Below are positions 1 to 8,354 of a stretch of DNA of 25,748 nucleotides, one piece after another. Numbering within the stretch: position 1 is the first letter of the stretch; the number at the start of each line of letters is the position of its first letter. The notes under the pieces were generated by a model that worked only from the letters and a program-made list of their open reading frames with translations, was not told where the DNA came from and made no database searches. The stretch covers positions 1-25,748 of the forward strand of contig CAAGDX010000003.1 of NCBI GenBank assembly GCA_900768685.1. The letters run 5' to 3'. The position numbers were made by a program, and so were the translations under genes. The stretch comes from Bacteroidales bacterium (GTDB taxonomy: Bacteria > Bacteroidota > Bacteroidia > Bacteroidales > Muribaculaceae).

Positions 1-92
1 CGGTGGACACCGTTGCCTCGGACTATGCGCTTCCCGCTATCGGGGCGCGCTCGGGACTTTCACCCATTAGATTATGCCCATGTCGGGCGAAC
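1..92 (-). mobile_element. Group II intron, 5' end (probably class C), truncated by window edge
   Basis: Read on the minus strand from 92 downward, the sequence begins GTTCGCCCGACATGGGC and continues through GGGTGAAAGTCCCGA to GTGTCCACCG. From memory this closely follows the start of domain I of class IIC introns such as that of Oceanobacillus iheyensis: GUGYG start, GCCC/GGGC hairpin, the GGGUGA-AGUCCCGA segment, and the conserved GUGUCC before the EBS1 region. The intron begins 7 bases beyond the T-tract of a Rho-independent terminator and runs in the same direction as the gene ending at 148, which is the known class C insertion preference. The third base is T rather than the usual G. The reverse transcriptase ORF, if present, lies outside the window to the left. 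The boundary at 92 is inferred from the consensus. Confidence 0.75.
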
Positions 93-98
93 TAAAAT

Positions 99-126
99 AA
101 AAAAGGCTGCACAGGCAGCCTTTTTT
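99..126. terminator. Bidirectional Rho-independent terminator
   Basis: A perfect 6-base stem GGCTGC (105-110) / GCAGCC (115-120) with loop ACAG is flanked by six A on the left (99-104) and six T on the right (121-126), so it can act on both strands. On the minus strand it sits about 20 bases after the stop codon of the glycosidase gene and directly precedes the group II intron start. Confidence 0.85.
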
Positions 127-147
127 ATGTAACAATAAATCAATCTA

Positions 148-2589
148 TTATTTTACAATAGTCTTATAGCCTTTGCCATCTGCAACAATCACGTAAATGC
201 CGTTTGAAACATTTGCGGAAGATTTGTCTGAGATGATTCTGCCGGAGATGTCGTAAATTTTTACGGAGTTTGCACCACGAACGTCAATAGTGCCGTTTTC
301 TGCAGAAATAGTCACATTATCTCCATCATTTTCAACGTTTTGCACACCTGCTTCAAAGTATGGATAGTGGACATAGAGAGATTTGAGATTCATAGTGTAT
401 GAACCTGAGTCTGCAGTACCAAGGTAGAAATAGATGCAAGACAGTTTTATAGGATAAGTGTTAATGTTATCTACAGCACCGATAGCAGAGAAATCAAACT
501 TGATTCTATGATCCTTGTTTGCTTCAAAAACATCACCCTCCGGATTTATAACCTGCTGTGCCTTACCACTATTACCTGTTACGTCAAGACGAACTTTAAG
601 AACGGGTTGTGAACAGTTAAATACCAGTCCGAGAGTATCCGGCAAACTATAAATATTCAGCGCTTTTGAAAGAGACAAGTAAGGAGTTCTCGCAGATGAA
701 AAATTGTAGCTTACAACACCGTCTTCGCTCAAAACAGGATTCTTTGCACCGGAAGAAGCAAGTTTCCAGCCTTGCCAGTCAAAAGTAACATATTCTTTAT
801 CGCTGATTTCCACAGTCACGTCTGCAACATTTACGAAATCGCTTACAGAGCAAGTGAGTTTAGTAGTGCCGTTTTTCACACCTGTAAGTTTGCCGTCGGC
901 AATAGTAGCAACGGAAGAGTCGTCAATTACCCAGTCCAGATAAACGGGATTATAGTAATATTTTTCACCGTTCACTGTAGCGGAAACAGGAATGTCTGCG
1001 GTGCGATTGTCAATAAGGATAGCAGGACTGTAATCCATAGCAATTTCCGCAGGAAGGTTCACCATAATCACTTTTGCTTCAGCATCTCCGTAGTGAGCTT
1101 TGATAACACCTGCTTTAGCGTTACCACTTGCAGTGATAGTACCGTCTTCAGCAAAACCAAGGTCTTCCGGAATTTCAAAAGTCACATCTTTCAAGTCTTG
1201 ATTTATAAGTTCACCGTACTTGTTATATCCGAGAATAACCGGAGTATATGAAGAATAAATAGGCATTTCAATACGGTGGTCGTCAAATGCGATTGCGGTG
1301 ATTTGGTCATCGTCCGGAGCAATAGACATCACGAACATACCATTGTTCACTGCACGAGGAGATGCTTCTGTGGTTTTATTTTGGATTTTATAGTCCACCA
1401 TCATCTGAGCGGAACCGCCGGCATCAAGGTTTGAAACGTCTGTCACGTCCGGGCATAAATTCTTCAGAAGTTGGCACATTCTTGACGTATTAGCACCTAT
1501 AGAGGCACCATAGATAGGATGTGAAGACATATCTATCACAAACATATATAGTTTTGTTCCGTCCGCATTAGTACCGATACAGTTACGGCTATATACGGAA
1601 GCGTTGTAAGAATCCACTGTGTTTCTATCCGTAAGTTCGCCGCCACGCATCACGAGTCCGTTACCTTCAATAGCCTGAACGAGAACAGGTTTTTCACCTG
1701 TTGACATTTTGTGCCAACCGCTGTTGATAACGATTTCATCGCCCTCTTGGAGTGCTTCCAGAGCTGCTTTCTTATTGCCTGTAGCGCCGAGGCAGGCATC
1801 GAAGTTGCCGAGGATAAGTCTGTCCTGACCTTTTACGATTTTTTCAACTGTGAAATGGAGGTCTGTGTTTGTAGTCCACGAATTTCCAGGAACGAATCTC
1901 AAGAAATAGTTGTCTGTGTTGTTAGCACCCTTTGCAGAGTGAGAGAGCCAATCGTTTTCAAACTCACGAACACGTCCGAAACCCTCGTTCCAGAGTACAA
2001 TTTGGTCCGGAAGGTTACGACGATTGATGCAGACGAGTGTTTGGTCTTCAATTTTGTCACCTTTCACTACACCGCTCCAATATAGGTCGCCAATGAATGC
2101 CTTCCCGTTTTCATCAACACCGGCTACGGCAGAATAGTCCGCACCTTGCCAAACGTTAACAATCTCATTTGTGTTCACATACGTCACACCATTGCGGAGT
2201 GAAGCTCCGTAAGGCGACTGGAACATATAAGACTTATCTGTTTCATTGCTAAGTGGCCAACACCAGAAGTTACCGTTTTGTCCGCCCACGGGCTTGAGTC
2301 CGCGTTCACGCATGCGTTTTGCATTAGCGTCAAGGCGTTCCACATAGCCAAGGGTATCGTTTCCCTGCACTCCCTCTGCACGAATATACGGATTAGTGAG
2401 GTCTGTTTCAAGGAGATAAGAATTAATAGGAATCTCGGGGATACGAATAACTGAGTATTTCACGCCCGGTCCCACCTGACGATGCACGAGAGTGTCTGCC
2501 ACGTATGTTTTTCCGTCTATTACAACATCGGCGGAAACTGCAAGAGCAGTTGCAGCAACTAATGAAATGGAGAGTAATAGTTTTTTCAT
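148..2589 (-). CDS. Secreted phosphodiester glycosidase (NAGPA family) with Big2-like and T9SS sorting domains
   Basis: Predicted 813-residue exported protein. The N-terminus (MKKLLLSISLVAATALAVSA) is a signal peptide. Residues about 50-420 match the NAGPA/phosphodiester glycosidase domain (related to the enzyme that uncovers mannose-6-phosphate by removing GlcNAc from a phosphodiester), including an N-L-D-A-G-G-S motif near residue 388 followed by the usual nearby arginine. A Big2-type Ig-like stretch lies about 510-600, a beta-sandwich-like region about 605-740, and a type A T9SS sorting domain in the last 70 residues (KIYDISGR...GIYVI). The reading frame is open 15 codons further upstream, but the -7 promoter box overlaps that start, so the ATG at 2589 is preferred. 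It lies behind a SusC/SusD pair but has its own promoter and terminator. Removal of a phosphodiester-linked sugar from a glycan is inferred; the true substrate is unknown. Confidence 0.85.
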   Translation of the reverse strand: MKKLLLSISLVAATALAVSADVVIDGKTYVADTLVHRQVGPGVKYSVIRIPEIPINSYLLETDLTNPYIRAEGVQGNDTLGYVERLDANAKRMRERGLKPVGGQNGNFWCWPLSNETDKSYMFQSPYGASLRNGVTYVNTNEIVNVWQGADYSAVAGVDENGKAFIGDLYWSGVVKGDKIEDQTLVCINRRNLPDQIVLWNEGFGRVREFENDWLSHSAKGANNTDNYFLRFVPGNSWTTNTDLHFTVEKIVKGQDRLILGNFDACLGATGNKKAALEALQEGDEIVINSGWHKMSTGEKPVLVQAIEGNGLVMRGGELTDRNTVDSYNASVYSRNCIGTNADGTKLYMFVIDMSSHPIYGASIGANTSRMCQLLKNLCPDVTDVSNLDAGGSAQMMVDYKIQNKTTEASPRAVNNGMFVMSIAPDDDQITAIAFDDHRIEMPIYSSYTPVILGYNKYGELINQDLKDVTFEIPEDLGFAEDGTITASGNAKAGVIKAHYGDAEAKVIMVNLPAEIAMDYSPAILIDNRTADIPVSATVNGEKYYYNPVYLDWVIDDSSVATIADGKLTGVKNGTTKLTCSVSDFVNVADVTVEISDKEYVTFDWQGWKLASSGAKNPVLSEDGVVSYNFSSARTPYLSLSKALNIYSLPDTLGLVFNCSQPVLKVRLDVTGNSGKAQQVINPEGDVFEANKDHRIKFDFSAIGAVDNINTYPIKLSCIYFYLGTADSGSYTMNLKSLYVHYPYFEAGVQNVENDGDNVTISAENGTIDVRGANSVKIYDISGRIISDKSSANVSNGIYVIVADGKGYKTIVK

Positions 2590-2631
2590 TTGATTAACGT
2601 TTGAGTTTATTTTTGTATTTATGTTATTCTG

Positions 2632-2639
2632 CAAAGGTA
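2632..2639 (-). promoter_or_regulatory. Promoter -7 box for the glycosidase gene
   Basis: TACCTTTG on the minus strand (followed by C) fits the Bacteroides -7 consensus TAnnTTTG. No convincing TTTG -33 box is seen at the usual spacing. It gives a leader of roughly 35 bases to the ATG at 2589 and argues against the upstream in-frame ATG at 2634. Confidence 0.6.
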
Positions 2640-2693
2640 ATCAAAAATTTTATGTGTAATCTTAAAATTTTGTTAAATCAAGAAAAATTTGCA

Positions 2694-2747
2694 GATAATA
2701 AAGAATAATAAGACTAATTAGACTAATAAGACCAATTTGGCTGATTT
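2694..2747. repeat. Degenerate 9-base-phased repeat, six units
   Basis: Six consecutive 9-base units start at 2694, 2703, 2712, 2721, 2730 and 2739: GATAATAAA, GAATAATAA, GACTAATTA, GACTAATAA, GACCAATTT, GGCTGATTT. Each begins with G and keeps an A/T-rich core, with gradual change from unit to unit. It lies between the susD terminator and the glycosidase promoter. Similar 9-base phasing occurs at 17495-17602, 17631-17675 and 23217-23265. Confidence 0.7.
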
Positions 2748-2750
2748 AGC

Positions 2751-2781
2751 AAAAAGTGCCCCGACAAAACTGCCGGGGCAC
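2751..2781 (-). terminator. Rho-independent terminator of the left susC-susD operon
   Basis: An 8-base perfect stem GTGCCCCG (2756-2763) / CGGGGCAC (2774-2781) has a 10-base loop and is followed on the minus strand by TTTTT (2755-2751). It is about 30 bases past the susD stop and separates the pair from the glycosidase gene. Confidence 0.88.
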
Positions 2782-2810
2782 ACATTATATAAAACGGTTT
2801 ATTCAGTCAC

Positions 2811-4496
2811 TTATTTCCAGAGTGGGTTTTGTTCGAGGTTCGGGTTCAAAGTGATTTGACCTGATGGAACAGGATAGAGATAATACTTGTTAGCATATAC
2901 GCGTTCCTTATCAGGAGTAGTGCGAACATAACCGTCTACAGTTGCATCTGAGATAGCAACGTCACCAACGTTAGCACCGAGGAAAATGTCCGGGTGGTTC
3001 TTGCTGTCGAGTTTGTCGAGCTGATGCCAACGGATAAGGTCGAAGAAACGGAAACCGTCAAGCATAAGTTCGCAACGGCGAGCACGACGAACTTCCCAAA
3101 TGAGGTTTGAAACGCCCATGTTGTTAGCAGGGTCAGCAGCCGGAGTGAGAGAGAAGTTAGGCAGACCTGCACGTGCGTTGAGGAGGTTGAGAGTTTTGTT
3201 TACGTCGTCTTGAGTGAGTGTGCCGAGTTCAGCCTTAGCTTCAGCATAGTCCAGCATAACTTTAGCGAGCCAGAAGAGAGGTGCGCAAGTAGTGTTTTGA
3301 CCGATAGTTTCACGCTGAGTTTTGTCAAGTGAAAGGTTATTGAACTTAGCGATACAGTAACCTGTAGAAGAAGTCATATATTGACCTGAAGGGTCACGCT
3401 GGAGTTCGTATCCGTTAAGACCGAGAACCGGTTCCACGATAACAGCAAGACGTTTGTCGCGTTCTGCGAGGAGAGCGCTGATATTGAATTTACCGTCAAC
3501 GAGAACAGCTTTGTCGCTCTTGTTTTTGCTTGTAGAAGCGAGTGGTTTACCGTCAAGGAAGAGGAATGCGTTGAAAGCGTCCTTAGTGATACCCTTATGA
3601 GCGGTAGAAGAGCTTGTGTAAGCGATAGTACCGTGTCCGAAAGAAGCGTTAGGCTGGCTGTACGGTTTGTAGAAAATTATTTCGCTGCAACCGGAGAGGT
3701 TGAGAGAGTTGTAAATTTCGCCGTAAGCACCTGTCAGGCTGTAGTTGCCGCTTGAGAGGACGATATTTGCAGCATCAGCAGCTTCCTGGAGGTATTTGTT
3801 AGCACGAGCTTGGTCTGCAGCTTTGCCATTGTCCGCAGCAGTGCGGTATTTGCAGAAAGTACCTTCGTAGAGGCAAATTTCAGCTTTCATAGCAGCAGCC
3901 ATGTCTGAGCTCCAAGAATATTTGTTAGCGCCTTTACCGATAGTAGCAATAGCATAGTCAAGGTCACGGAGTACAGAGTCCATCACGATGTCGCGGTCCG
4001 TACGTTTGCCATAAACTTTTTCTTTATCGTCTGTTTTAATAGGTTCGTTAACCCACTGTACGTCACCGTAAGCACGAACGAGCTGATAGTACTGGTAAGC
4101 ACGGTTCATACGAGCAACGCCTTCAAAGTAAGTTTCTTTGCCCGGATGAGCTTGACGAATGTTAACAATGATTTCATTGATACCGCGAAGTTCAGTGAAC
4201 GGGCTTCTCCAAGCGGAAGCGGAAGCGGGAACGTTAGTGAATGCCCAGTTAGCGAAGCCATTATCAGTTTGGTCGTCACTTAAAGCATTGAAATAGAAAG
4301 AGCCTGTGCCCTGACCGTTTCCATAACCTGAATAGTTGTTGTAGAGACGGTTGCATTGAGTAACGACGTTGTCATCGTTGCTCCAATATTGGATATTGCT
4401 GACGATTTCATCGAGAGGCTGTTTGTCAAGAGTGTCATCGCAAGATGTAGCACCGAGAGTGAGAGCCGCAGCAGCTAAAATATATAATTTTTTCAT
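2811..4496 (-). CDS. SusD/RagB-family nutrient-binding outer-membrane lipoprotein (left pair)
   Basis: Predicted 561-residue surface lipoprotein that caps the SusC-type barrel and binds the glycan or other nutrient. The N-terminus MKKLYILAAAALTLGATSC is a signal peptidase II signal with the lipidated cysteine at residue 19, followed by D-D, in line with the Bacteroidetes surface-export signal. The typical SusD arrangement is visible: helical TPR-like segments after the N-terminal domain, a motif of the type EVRRARRCELMLDGFRFFDLIRW in the C-terminal third, and the family ending LYPVPSGQITLNPNLEQNP-LW. It starts 24 bases after the upstream SusC stop, so the two form an operon, and it is followed by a strong terminator. 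Ligand specificity cannot be read from the sequence. Confidence 0.95.
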   Translation of the reverse strand: MKKLYILAAAALTLGATSCDDTLDKQPLDEIVSNIQYWSNDDNVVTQCNRLYNNYSGYGNGQGTGSFYFNALSDDQTDNGFANWAFTNVPASASAWRSPFTELRGINEIIVNIRQAHPGKETYFEGVARMNRAYQYYQLVRAYGDVQWVNEPIKTDDKEKVYGKRTDRDIVMDSVLRDLDYAIATIGKGANKYSWSSDMAAAMKAEICLYEGTFCKYRTAADNGKAADQARANKYLQEAADAANIVLSSGNYSLTGAYGEIYNSLNLSGCSEIIFYKPYSQPNASFGHGTIAYTSSSTAHKGITKDAFNAFLFLDGKPLASTSKNKSDKAVLVDGKFNISALLAERDKRLAVIVEPVLGLNGYELQRDPSGQYMTSSTGYCIAKFNNLSLDKTQRETIGQNTTCAPLFWLAKVMLDYAEAKAELGTLTQDDVNKTLNLLNARAGLPNFSLTPAADPANNMGVSNLIWEVRRARRCELMLDGFRFFDLIRWHQLDKLDSKNHPDIFLGANVGDVAISDATVDGYVRTTPDKERVYANKYYLYPVPSGQITLNPNLEQNPLWK

Positions 4497-4520
4497 GTTA
4501 TTCTAAGTTTTAGGTATATT

Positions 4521-7500
4521 TTAGAATGTAACTTGGAGACCGAATGAATAAGAATGTGTGATAGGCATTGCACGTCCCCAGTAGAGTGACTGGTTAGAAG
4601 TCTTGTTGCCGTAAGTAGCAGCGTAACCTTGTCCTGAGTTAACTTCCGGGTCAATTGGGAGGTCATGTCCTTTGTAGATGCAGAACGGGTTTGTTGTGCT
4701 GAAGTAAATACGAGCGTTTTCAATGAAAGCCTTCTTGGTAATCTGTTGTGGGATAGTGTAACCGAGAGTGATGTTCTTCACACGGAGGTAGCTCATGTCG
4801 ATGAGATACTTGCTTTGTGGATAGTAGTTGTTACATCCTCCATCAATACCGGAAACAGTACCACCACCATTACTACCTGCATAGAGGCGCGGGTAGCGAG
4901 CACCCTGGTCAATCTGAGTTTTGCCTTCAGACGGTTCGTAAACCACGTAGTCTGTCTGGTGTTTGTAGAGAGTCAAGTCGGCAGAACGGAGGAGCGGGAA
5001 GTTAAACGGAGTGATAGCCCAAGCATCGCGTTTACCAACGCCCTGGAAGAATACGTCGATATCGAATCCTTTCCAAACAGCGCCGAGGCGGAATGAATAT
5101 TCGTAACGCGGAAGAGTGTTACCGATAACTTTGAGGTCACCATGGTCGTCTGCAGTACCTTTACCACCGTCAATTACGCCACTGCCATCAAGGTCTTTGT
5201 ACTTGATATCGCCCGGGCCATAAATGAATGTACCCTGCTGGAGACCTGTCTGGTCCGGAGTAGAAGGTTTGTAAATCCAGTTACCTTCAGCATCTTGTCC
5301 GTTGAAGTCAGCTTCTGTGAAATAGCGGTCTGTTTCGAAGCCCCAGATGTCACCGTAGTGTTTGCCGGAGTAGTTAGAGTTGAGCACCTTGGATTCGTTG
5401 TCCCATTCAGTGATTACGGTGAATGCGTCAGCAATGCTTGCGTTTGCATAAACTGCAACTTCACCGAAGCGGTGGTTCCAACCGATAGAAAGTTCCCAAC
5501 CACGAGTGCGGAGAGCACCGGCGTTTTCAACAGGAGAAGTAGCACCAACAACGTCAGGAAGAGTAGCAGCCGGAGCGAGCATGTTTGCATTTGTACGCTG
5601 GAACCAGTCAAATGTTACGTTGAGAGAGTTCTGCATGAATGCGAGGTCAAGACCGAGGTCAAGAGTGCGGATGCGTTCCCAAGTAAGGTTTGAAGAAACG
5701 AGAGAAGGCATATAGAATTCGTTAATCTTGTTTCCGCCGGGACCATCTACCCAATAAGTGTAACCTGCAGAAACAGAAGCGATAGTTGGGTAGTAAGAAT
5801 AGTTAGAGATATCTTCGTTACCGATTTCACCGTAAGAAACGCGGAGCTTAGCATTGTTCACAACGTCTTGGAGTTTTTCCCAATAAGCTTCCTGAGACAT
5901 ACGGTAACCTGCAGAGAATGATGGGAAGAAAGCCCATTTTTTACCGCTTGGGAAGCTTGAAGAACCGTCGTAACGTCCGTTAACTTCGAGGAGGTAGCGG
6001 TCTTTGTAGTTATAGTTCAAACGTCCGAAGTAACCTGCGTAAGCTTTTTCGTAAGCGGAAGCTGTAGTCCAAGGATCACCTGTAGCGAGGTTGAGCATCG
6101 GGAGGTTAGTATCAAGGAGGTTAGAACGGCTTACGTAGAAGTAGTCGTAGCGTTCAGACTGAGCGTTAGCACCGAGCATAGCAGCAAAGGTGTGAGTGTC
6201 GTTCCAAGTGTGGCTGTAGTTAGCATACACGTTGAAGTTCCAAGTGTTGTATTTTTGGTTGCTGCGGTCTGTGTAAGAACTGCTCTTGCCAATGATATAA
6301 GAAGGAGTAACTTGGCGAGCCCAAGAGTTGATACCCCAAACGTAACCGTCACCACCACCTTCGTTCACGCTGCGAGTCCAGTAAGTGAAGTCAGCATTAA
6401 GGTTAAGGTCCTTAGTGATGTCTGCTTTCAAGTAAGCAGTCATACGGAGGTAATCCGCAGTGTTTTTACGTGTACGAGCACATTTGCGATCCGCGATAAG
6501 ACGGAAGTCTTCGCCATCGATAGTACCCCAAGGTCCGAACCAAGAACCCCAACGCCAAACGGTGTTAAGTTGGTTAGTCCAGTAAGTGTTAGGAGTAGAA
6601 TAGATACGGCGGCTGAAATTGAAGCGACCACCCACTTGGAGCCAAGGTTTAATCTGAGAGGTCAAGTTCATGGAAGCGGTATATTTGTTAAGTTCATCAG
6701 GGTTGAAGTTCATCAAGCCTTGTTTTGAATCATAACCGAAGTTCATGTGGTAGTTAGTGTTACCGCTTGTGCCATTGATAGCCACGTTATGGCTTTGTGA
6801 AGGAGCGGCATTGTTAAACCAGATGTCTGCAACATCCCAGTTTGCGTAGTAGAATGCCTGTCCGTTAACAACTCGGTAGTCACCAACGTTGTTATCGTCA
6901 ACGTATTCCTTCATCTCACGGTATCCTGAAGGACCGCCGTACTGCTGTTGCCATTTTTCAGCGAGCGGGAGGAGTTCGTCGTAGTACATACCGAAACCTT
7001 CTGCACGGCCACCGGACTGACGCTGAATACCTGCGATACCTGCACGGAGCTGTTCAGGAACAGAAGGGAATTCCGGGAGGTAAGTAGCGCCGTCCCATGC
7101 AAAGTTGTTGCTATATTTCACGGAAACACGATCCACTTTAGCAGCGCCCTTGGTTTGAATGAGGATAACACCGAAGGCAGCACGAGTACCGTAAATAGAA
7201 GATGAAGCGGCATCTTTAAGTACGGAGATAGACTCGATGTCTTGAGTGTTAAGATAAGAGATGTCGTCCATTTCAATACCGTCAACAACGATGAGAGGCT
7301 TACCACCTTGAGAACCGGAAGAAAGCGTACCGACACCGCGGATGCTCATTTTCGCATTGTCTGCGATTTCACCGGAAGCCATAGTGATAGTCAAACCGGG
7401 GACAGCACCCTGGAGAGCTTTGGCAACATCTTGCTGTGGGCGTCCTTCCATTGCCTTGGCAACGTCAACGGTAGAAACCGCACCTGTTAAGTTTACTTTT

Positions 7501-7859
7501 TTCTGGGTTCCGTAGCCTACCACAACTACTTCATCCAGCATTTCGTCTGCACGTTCGAGTTTTACTGTCATACCGTTAGCAGCAGCGAGTTCTACTGTAC
7601 GGTAACCGATGTAAGAGATGCGAATTTTAGCACCTGCATTAACACGGAGACTGAATTTACCATCAATGTCGGTAGAAGTACCAACGTTTGATGCACCGAG
7701 AGGCACAACAGATGCACCGATAACCGGTTCATCATTTTCATCTACAACTGTACCTTGGATAGCGGCAACAGTCTGTGTTTGTTGTGCTGCGATAGGCATA
7801 GTACCCACTAACGGAGTGGCACTTGCCAATAACAGAGTTACAAATAGATGTTTTCTCAT
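4521..7859 (-). CDS. SusC/RagA-family TonB-dependent outer-membrane transporter (left pair)
   Basis: Predicted 1112-residue TonB-dependent importer of the SusC family. A signal peptide (residues 1 to about 25) is followed by a carboxypeptidase-regulatory-like beta-sandwich (about 32-110, with the V-V-D-E-N-D-E-P-V-I-G-A-S and D-I-D-G-K-F-S motifs). The TonB box/plug start (LDEVVVVGYGTQKK) and the plug follow to about 240, including PLIVVDGIE near residue 190 and the S-I-Y-G-T-R-A-A-F-G-V segment. The rest is a long barrel ending in the aromatic outer-membrane signature L-Q-V-T-F. The length is normal for the family. It leads the operon with the SusD gene. It stands head to head with a second susC across an 800-base control region that carries a candidate invertible promoter. 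Confidence 0.96.
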   Translation of the reverse strand: MRKHLFVTLLLASATPLVGTMPIAAQQTQTVAAIQGTVVDENDEPVIGASVVPLGASNVGTSTDIDGKFSLRVNAGAKIRISYIGYRTVELAAANGMTVKLERADEMLDEVVVVGYGTQKKVNLTGAVSTVDVAKAMEGRPQQDVAKALQGAVPGLTITMASGEIADNAKMSIRGVGTLSSGSQGGKPLIVVDGIEMDDISYLNTQDIESISVLKDAASSSIYGTRAAFGVILIQTKGAAKVDRVSVKYSNNFAWDGATYLPEFPSVPEQLRAGIAGIQRQSGGRAEGFGMYYDELLPLAEKWQQQYGGPSGYREMKEYVDDNNVGDYRVVNGQAFYYANWDVADIWFNNAAPSQSHNVAINGTSGNTNYHMNFGYDSKQGLMNFNPDELNKYTASMNLTSQIKPWLQVGGRFNFSRRIYSTPNTYWTNQLNTVWRWGSWFGPWGTIDGEDFRLIADRKCARTRKNTADYLRMTAYLKADITKDLNLNADFTYWTRSVNEGGGDGYVWGINSWARQVTPSYIIGKSSSYTDRSNQKYNTWNFNVYANYSHTWNDTHTFAAMLGANAQSERYDYFYVSRSNLLDTNLPMLNLATGDPWTTASAYEKAYAGYFGRLNYNYKDRYLLEVNGRYDGSSSFPSGKKWAFFPSFSAGYRMSQEAYWEKLQDVVNNAKLRVSYGEIGNEDISNYSYYPTIASVSAGYTYWVDGPGGNKINEFYMPSLVSSNLTWERIRTLDLGLDLAFMQNSLNVTFDWFQRTNANMLAPAATLPDVVGATSPVENAGALRTRGWELSIGWNHRFGEVAVYANASIADAFTVITEWDNESKVLNSNYSGKHYGDIWGFETDRYFTEADFNGQDAEGNWIYKPSTPDQTGLQQGTFIYGPGDIKYKDLDGSGVIDGGKGTADDHGDLKVIGNTLPRYEYSFRLGAVWKGFDIDVFFQGVGKRDAWAITPFNFPLLRSADLTLYKHQTDYVVYEPSEGKTQIDQGARYPRLYAGSNGGGTVSGIDGGCNNYYPQSKYLIDMSYLRVKNITLGYTIPQQITKKAFIENARIYFSTTNPFCIYKGHDLPIDPEVNSGQGYAATYGNKTSNQSLYWGRAMPITHSYSFGLQVTF

Positions 7860-8078
7860 AAAATTTTGTAATTGAGTTTCATTTTAGCTCTTGCCTGAGG
7901 GGCTTGAGCCGTGGTATTTAAGTTAGAATTAAGTTGTTTCTTATCTTTATTGATAAATCTTTATGGATTTCTTTAATGATTTTTACTCTATTTCATGGAA
8001 TTAATATTAAAATTTATTTAGTAAACTAATGTTAACGGGGTATATAAATATTTTTCGCTTCTCAAAGCAATTGCGGTG

Positions 8079-8086
8079 CAAAGATA
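8079..8086 (-). promoter_or_regulatory. Candidate promoter -7 box for left susC-susD operon
   Basis: TATCTTTG followed by CACCGCAA on the minus strand is a good TAnnTTTG match. The -33 area is only a T-run. The leader to the ATG at 7859 would be about 215 bases. It lies outside the putative invertible segment, so the left operon may have basal transcription regardless of switch orientation. Confidence 0.5.
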
Positions 8087-8166
8087 AGCCATATATTTTA
8101 TTAAAAAAAACTTTTATTAAACAATTTTTAGGTGTTTTTAAACATGTTTTTAAGTTTTTTGGTGGC

Positions 8167-8187
8167 GAATCTCTATGTAAGAGATTC
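8167..8187 (+). repeat. Left 21-base inverted-repeat site (putative recombination site)
   Basis: Arms GAATCTCT (8167-8174) and AGAGATTC (8180-8187) surround the asymmetric spacer ATGTA. The whole site recurs exactly, in reverse orientation, at 8355-8375. The flanking bases do not match, so the identity stops exactly at the 21-base unit. Dyad arms around an asymmetric core are typical of tyrosine-recombinase crossover sites; a dimeric regulator operator is the alternative. Confidence 0.8.
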
Positions 8188-8237
8188 TCATGTTTAGGTT
8201 TATTAACTGACACAAAGCAATTTATTAATAAAGTCAA

Positions 8238-8252
8238 ATAGAGTTTCGCCAC
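8238..8252 (-). repeat. Related inverted half-site inside the segment
   Basis: On the minus strand this reads GTGGCGAAACTCTAT, matching the plus strand at 8162-8176 (GTGGCGAATCTCTAT) in 14 of 15 bases. It includes one arm of the 21-base site plus the five bases outside it. It could be a decayed third site or an alternative crossover partner for the left site. Confidence 0.55.
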
Positions 8253-8312
8253 TTTTTTGGAGAAAAAATTTATGTATAATGCATTTTTTTGTAAAATTTC
8301 TTTAATTTTTTT

Positions 8313-8343
8313 TTCGCATTTTCAAGAGAAAACATTAACTTTG
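8313..8343 (+). promoter_or_regulatory. Promoter inside the putative inverton, facing the right susC
   Basis: TAACTTTG at 8336-8343 (followed by C) matches the Bacteroides -7 box. The -33 position 19 bases upstream reads TTCG (8313-8316), one base from TTTG. Transcription would start near 8350, only a few bases before the right 21-base site, so the site would form a hairpin at the 5' end of the mRNA. Confidence 0.65.
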
Positions 8344-8354
8344 CGGTGCAGAGC

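Larger units (their letters stand above)
8188..8354. mobile_element. Putative invertible promoter segment (inverton), 167 bases
   Basis: This is the DNA enclosed by the two oppositely oriented 21-base sites. It carries one good promoter (8313-8343) near the right edge, now pointing into the right-hand susC. In the opposite orientation the same promoter would point to the left-hand susC with a leader of similar length (about 330 versus about 310 bases). This is the arrangement known for phase-variable invertible promoters in Bacteroidales. No inversion data or recombinase gene are available here, so function is inferred. Confidence 0.6.

Noticed and set aside
1..90. Short plus-strand reading frame ending in SGLSPIRLCPCRAN
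   Set aside because: This frame is the complement of conserved group II intron domain I sequence, so the protein-like look is an antisense by-product.
2590..2634. Upstream in-frame ATG for the glycosidase gene
   Set aside because: The -7 promoter box overlaps it, and it would put 15 polar residues before an otherwise standard signal peptide.
5142..6728. Long plus-strand frames of 183 and 178 codons inside the left susC gene
   Set aside because: Both are antisense shadows of the SusC frame, with no recognisable domain and the same Val/Cys-rich shadow composition.
8007..8252. Overlapping 70-80 codon frames on both strands in the divergent region
   Set aside because: The DNA is very A/T-rich and both strands are open by chance. 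The frames run across the inverted-repeat site and promoter elements and have Lys/Phe/Asn-rich, motif-free translations.
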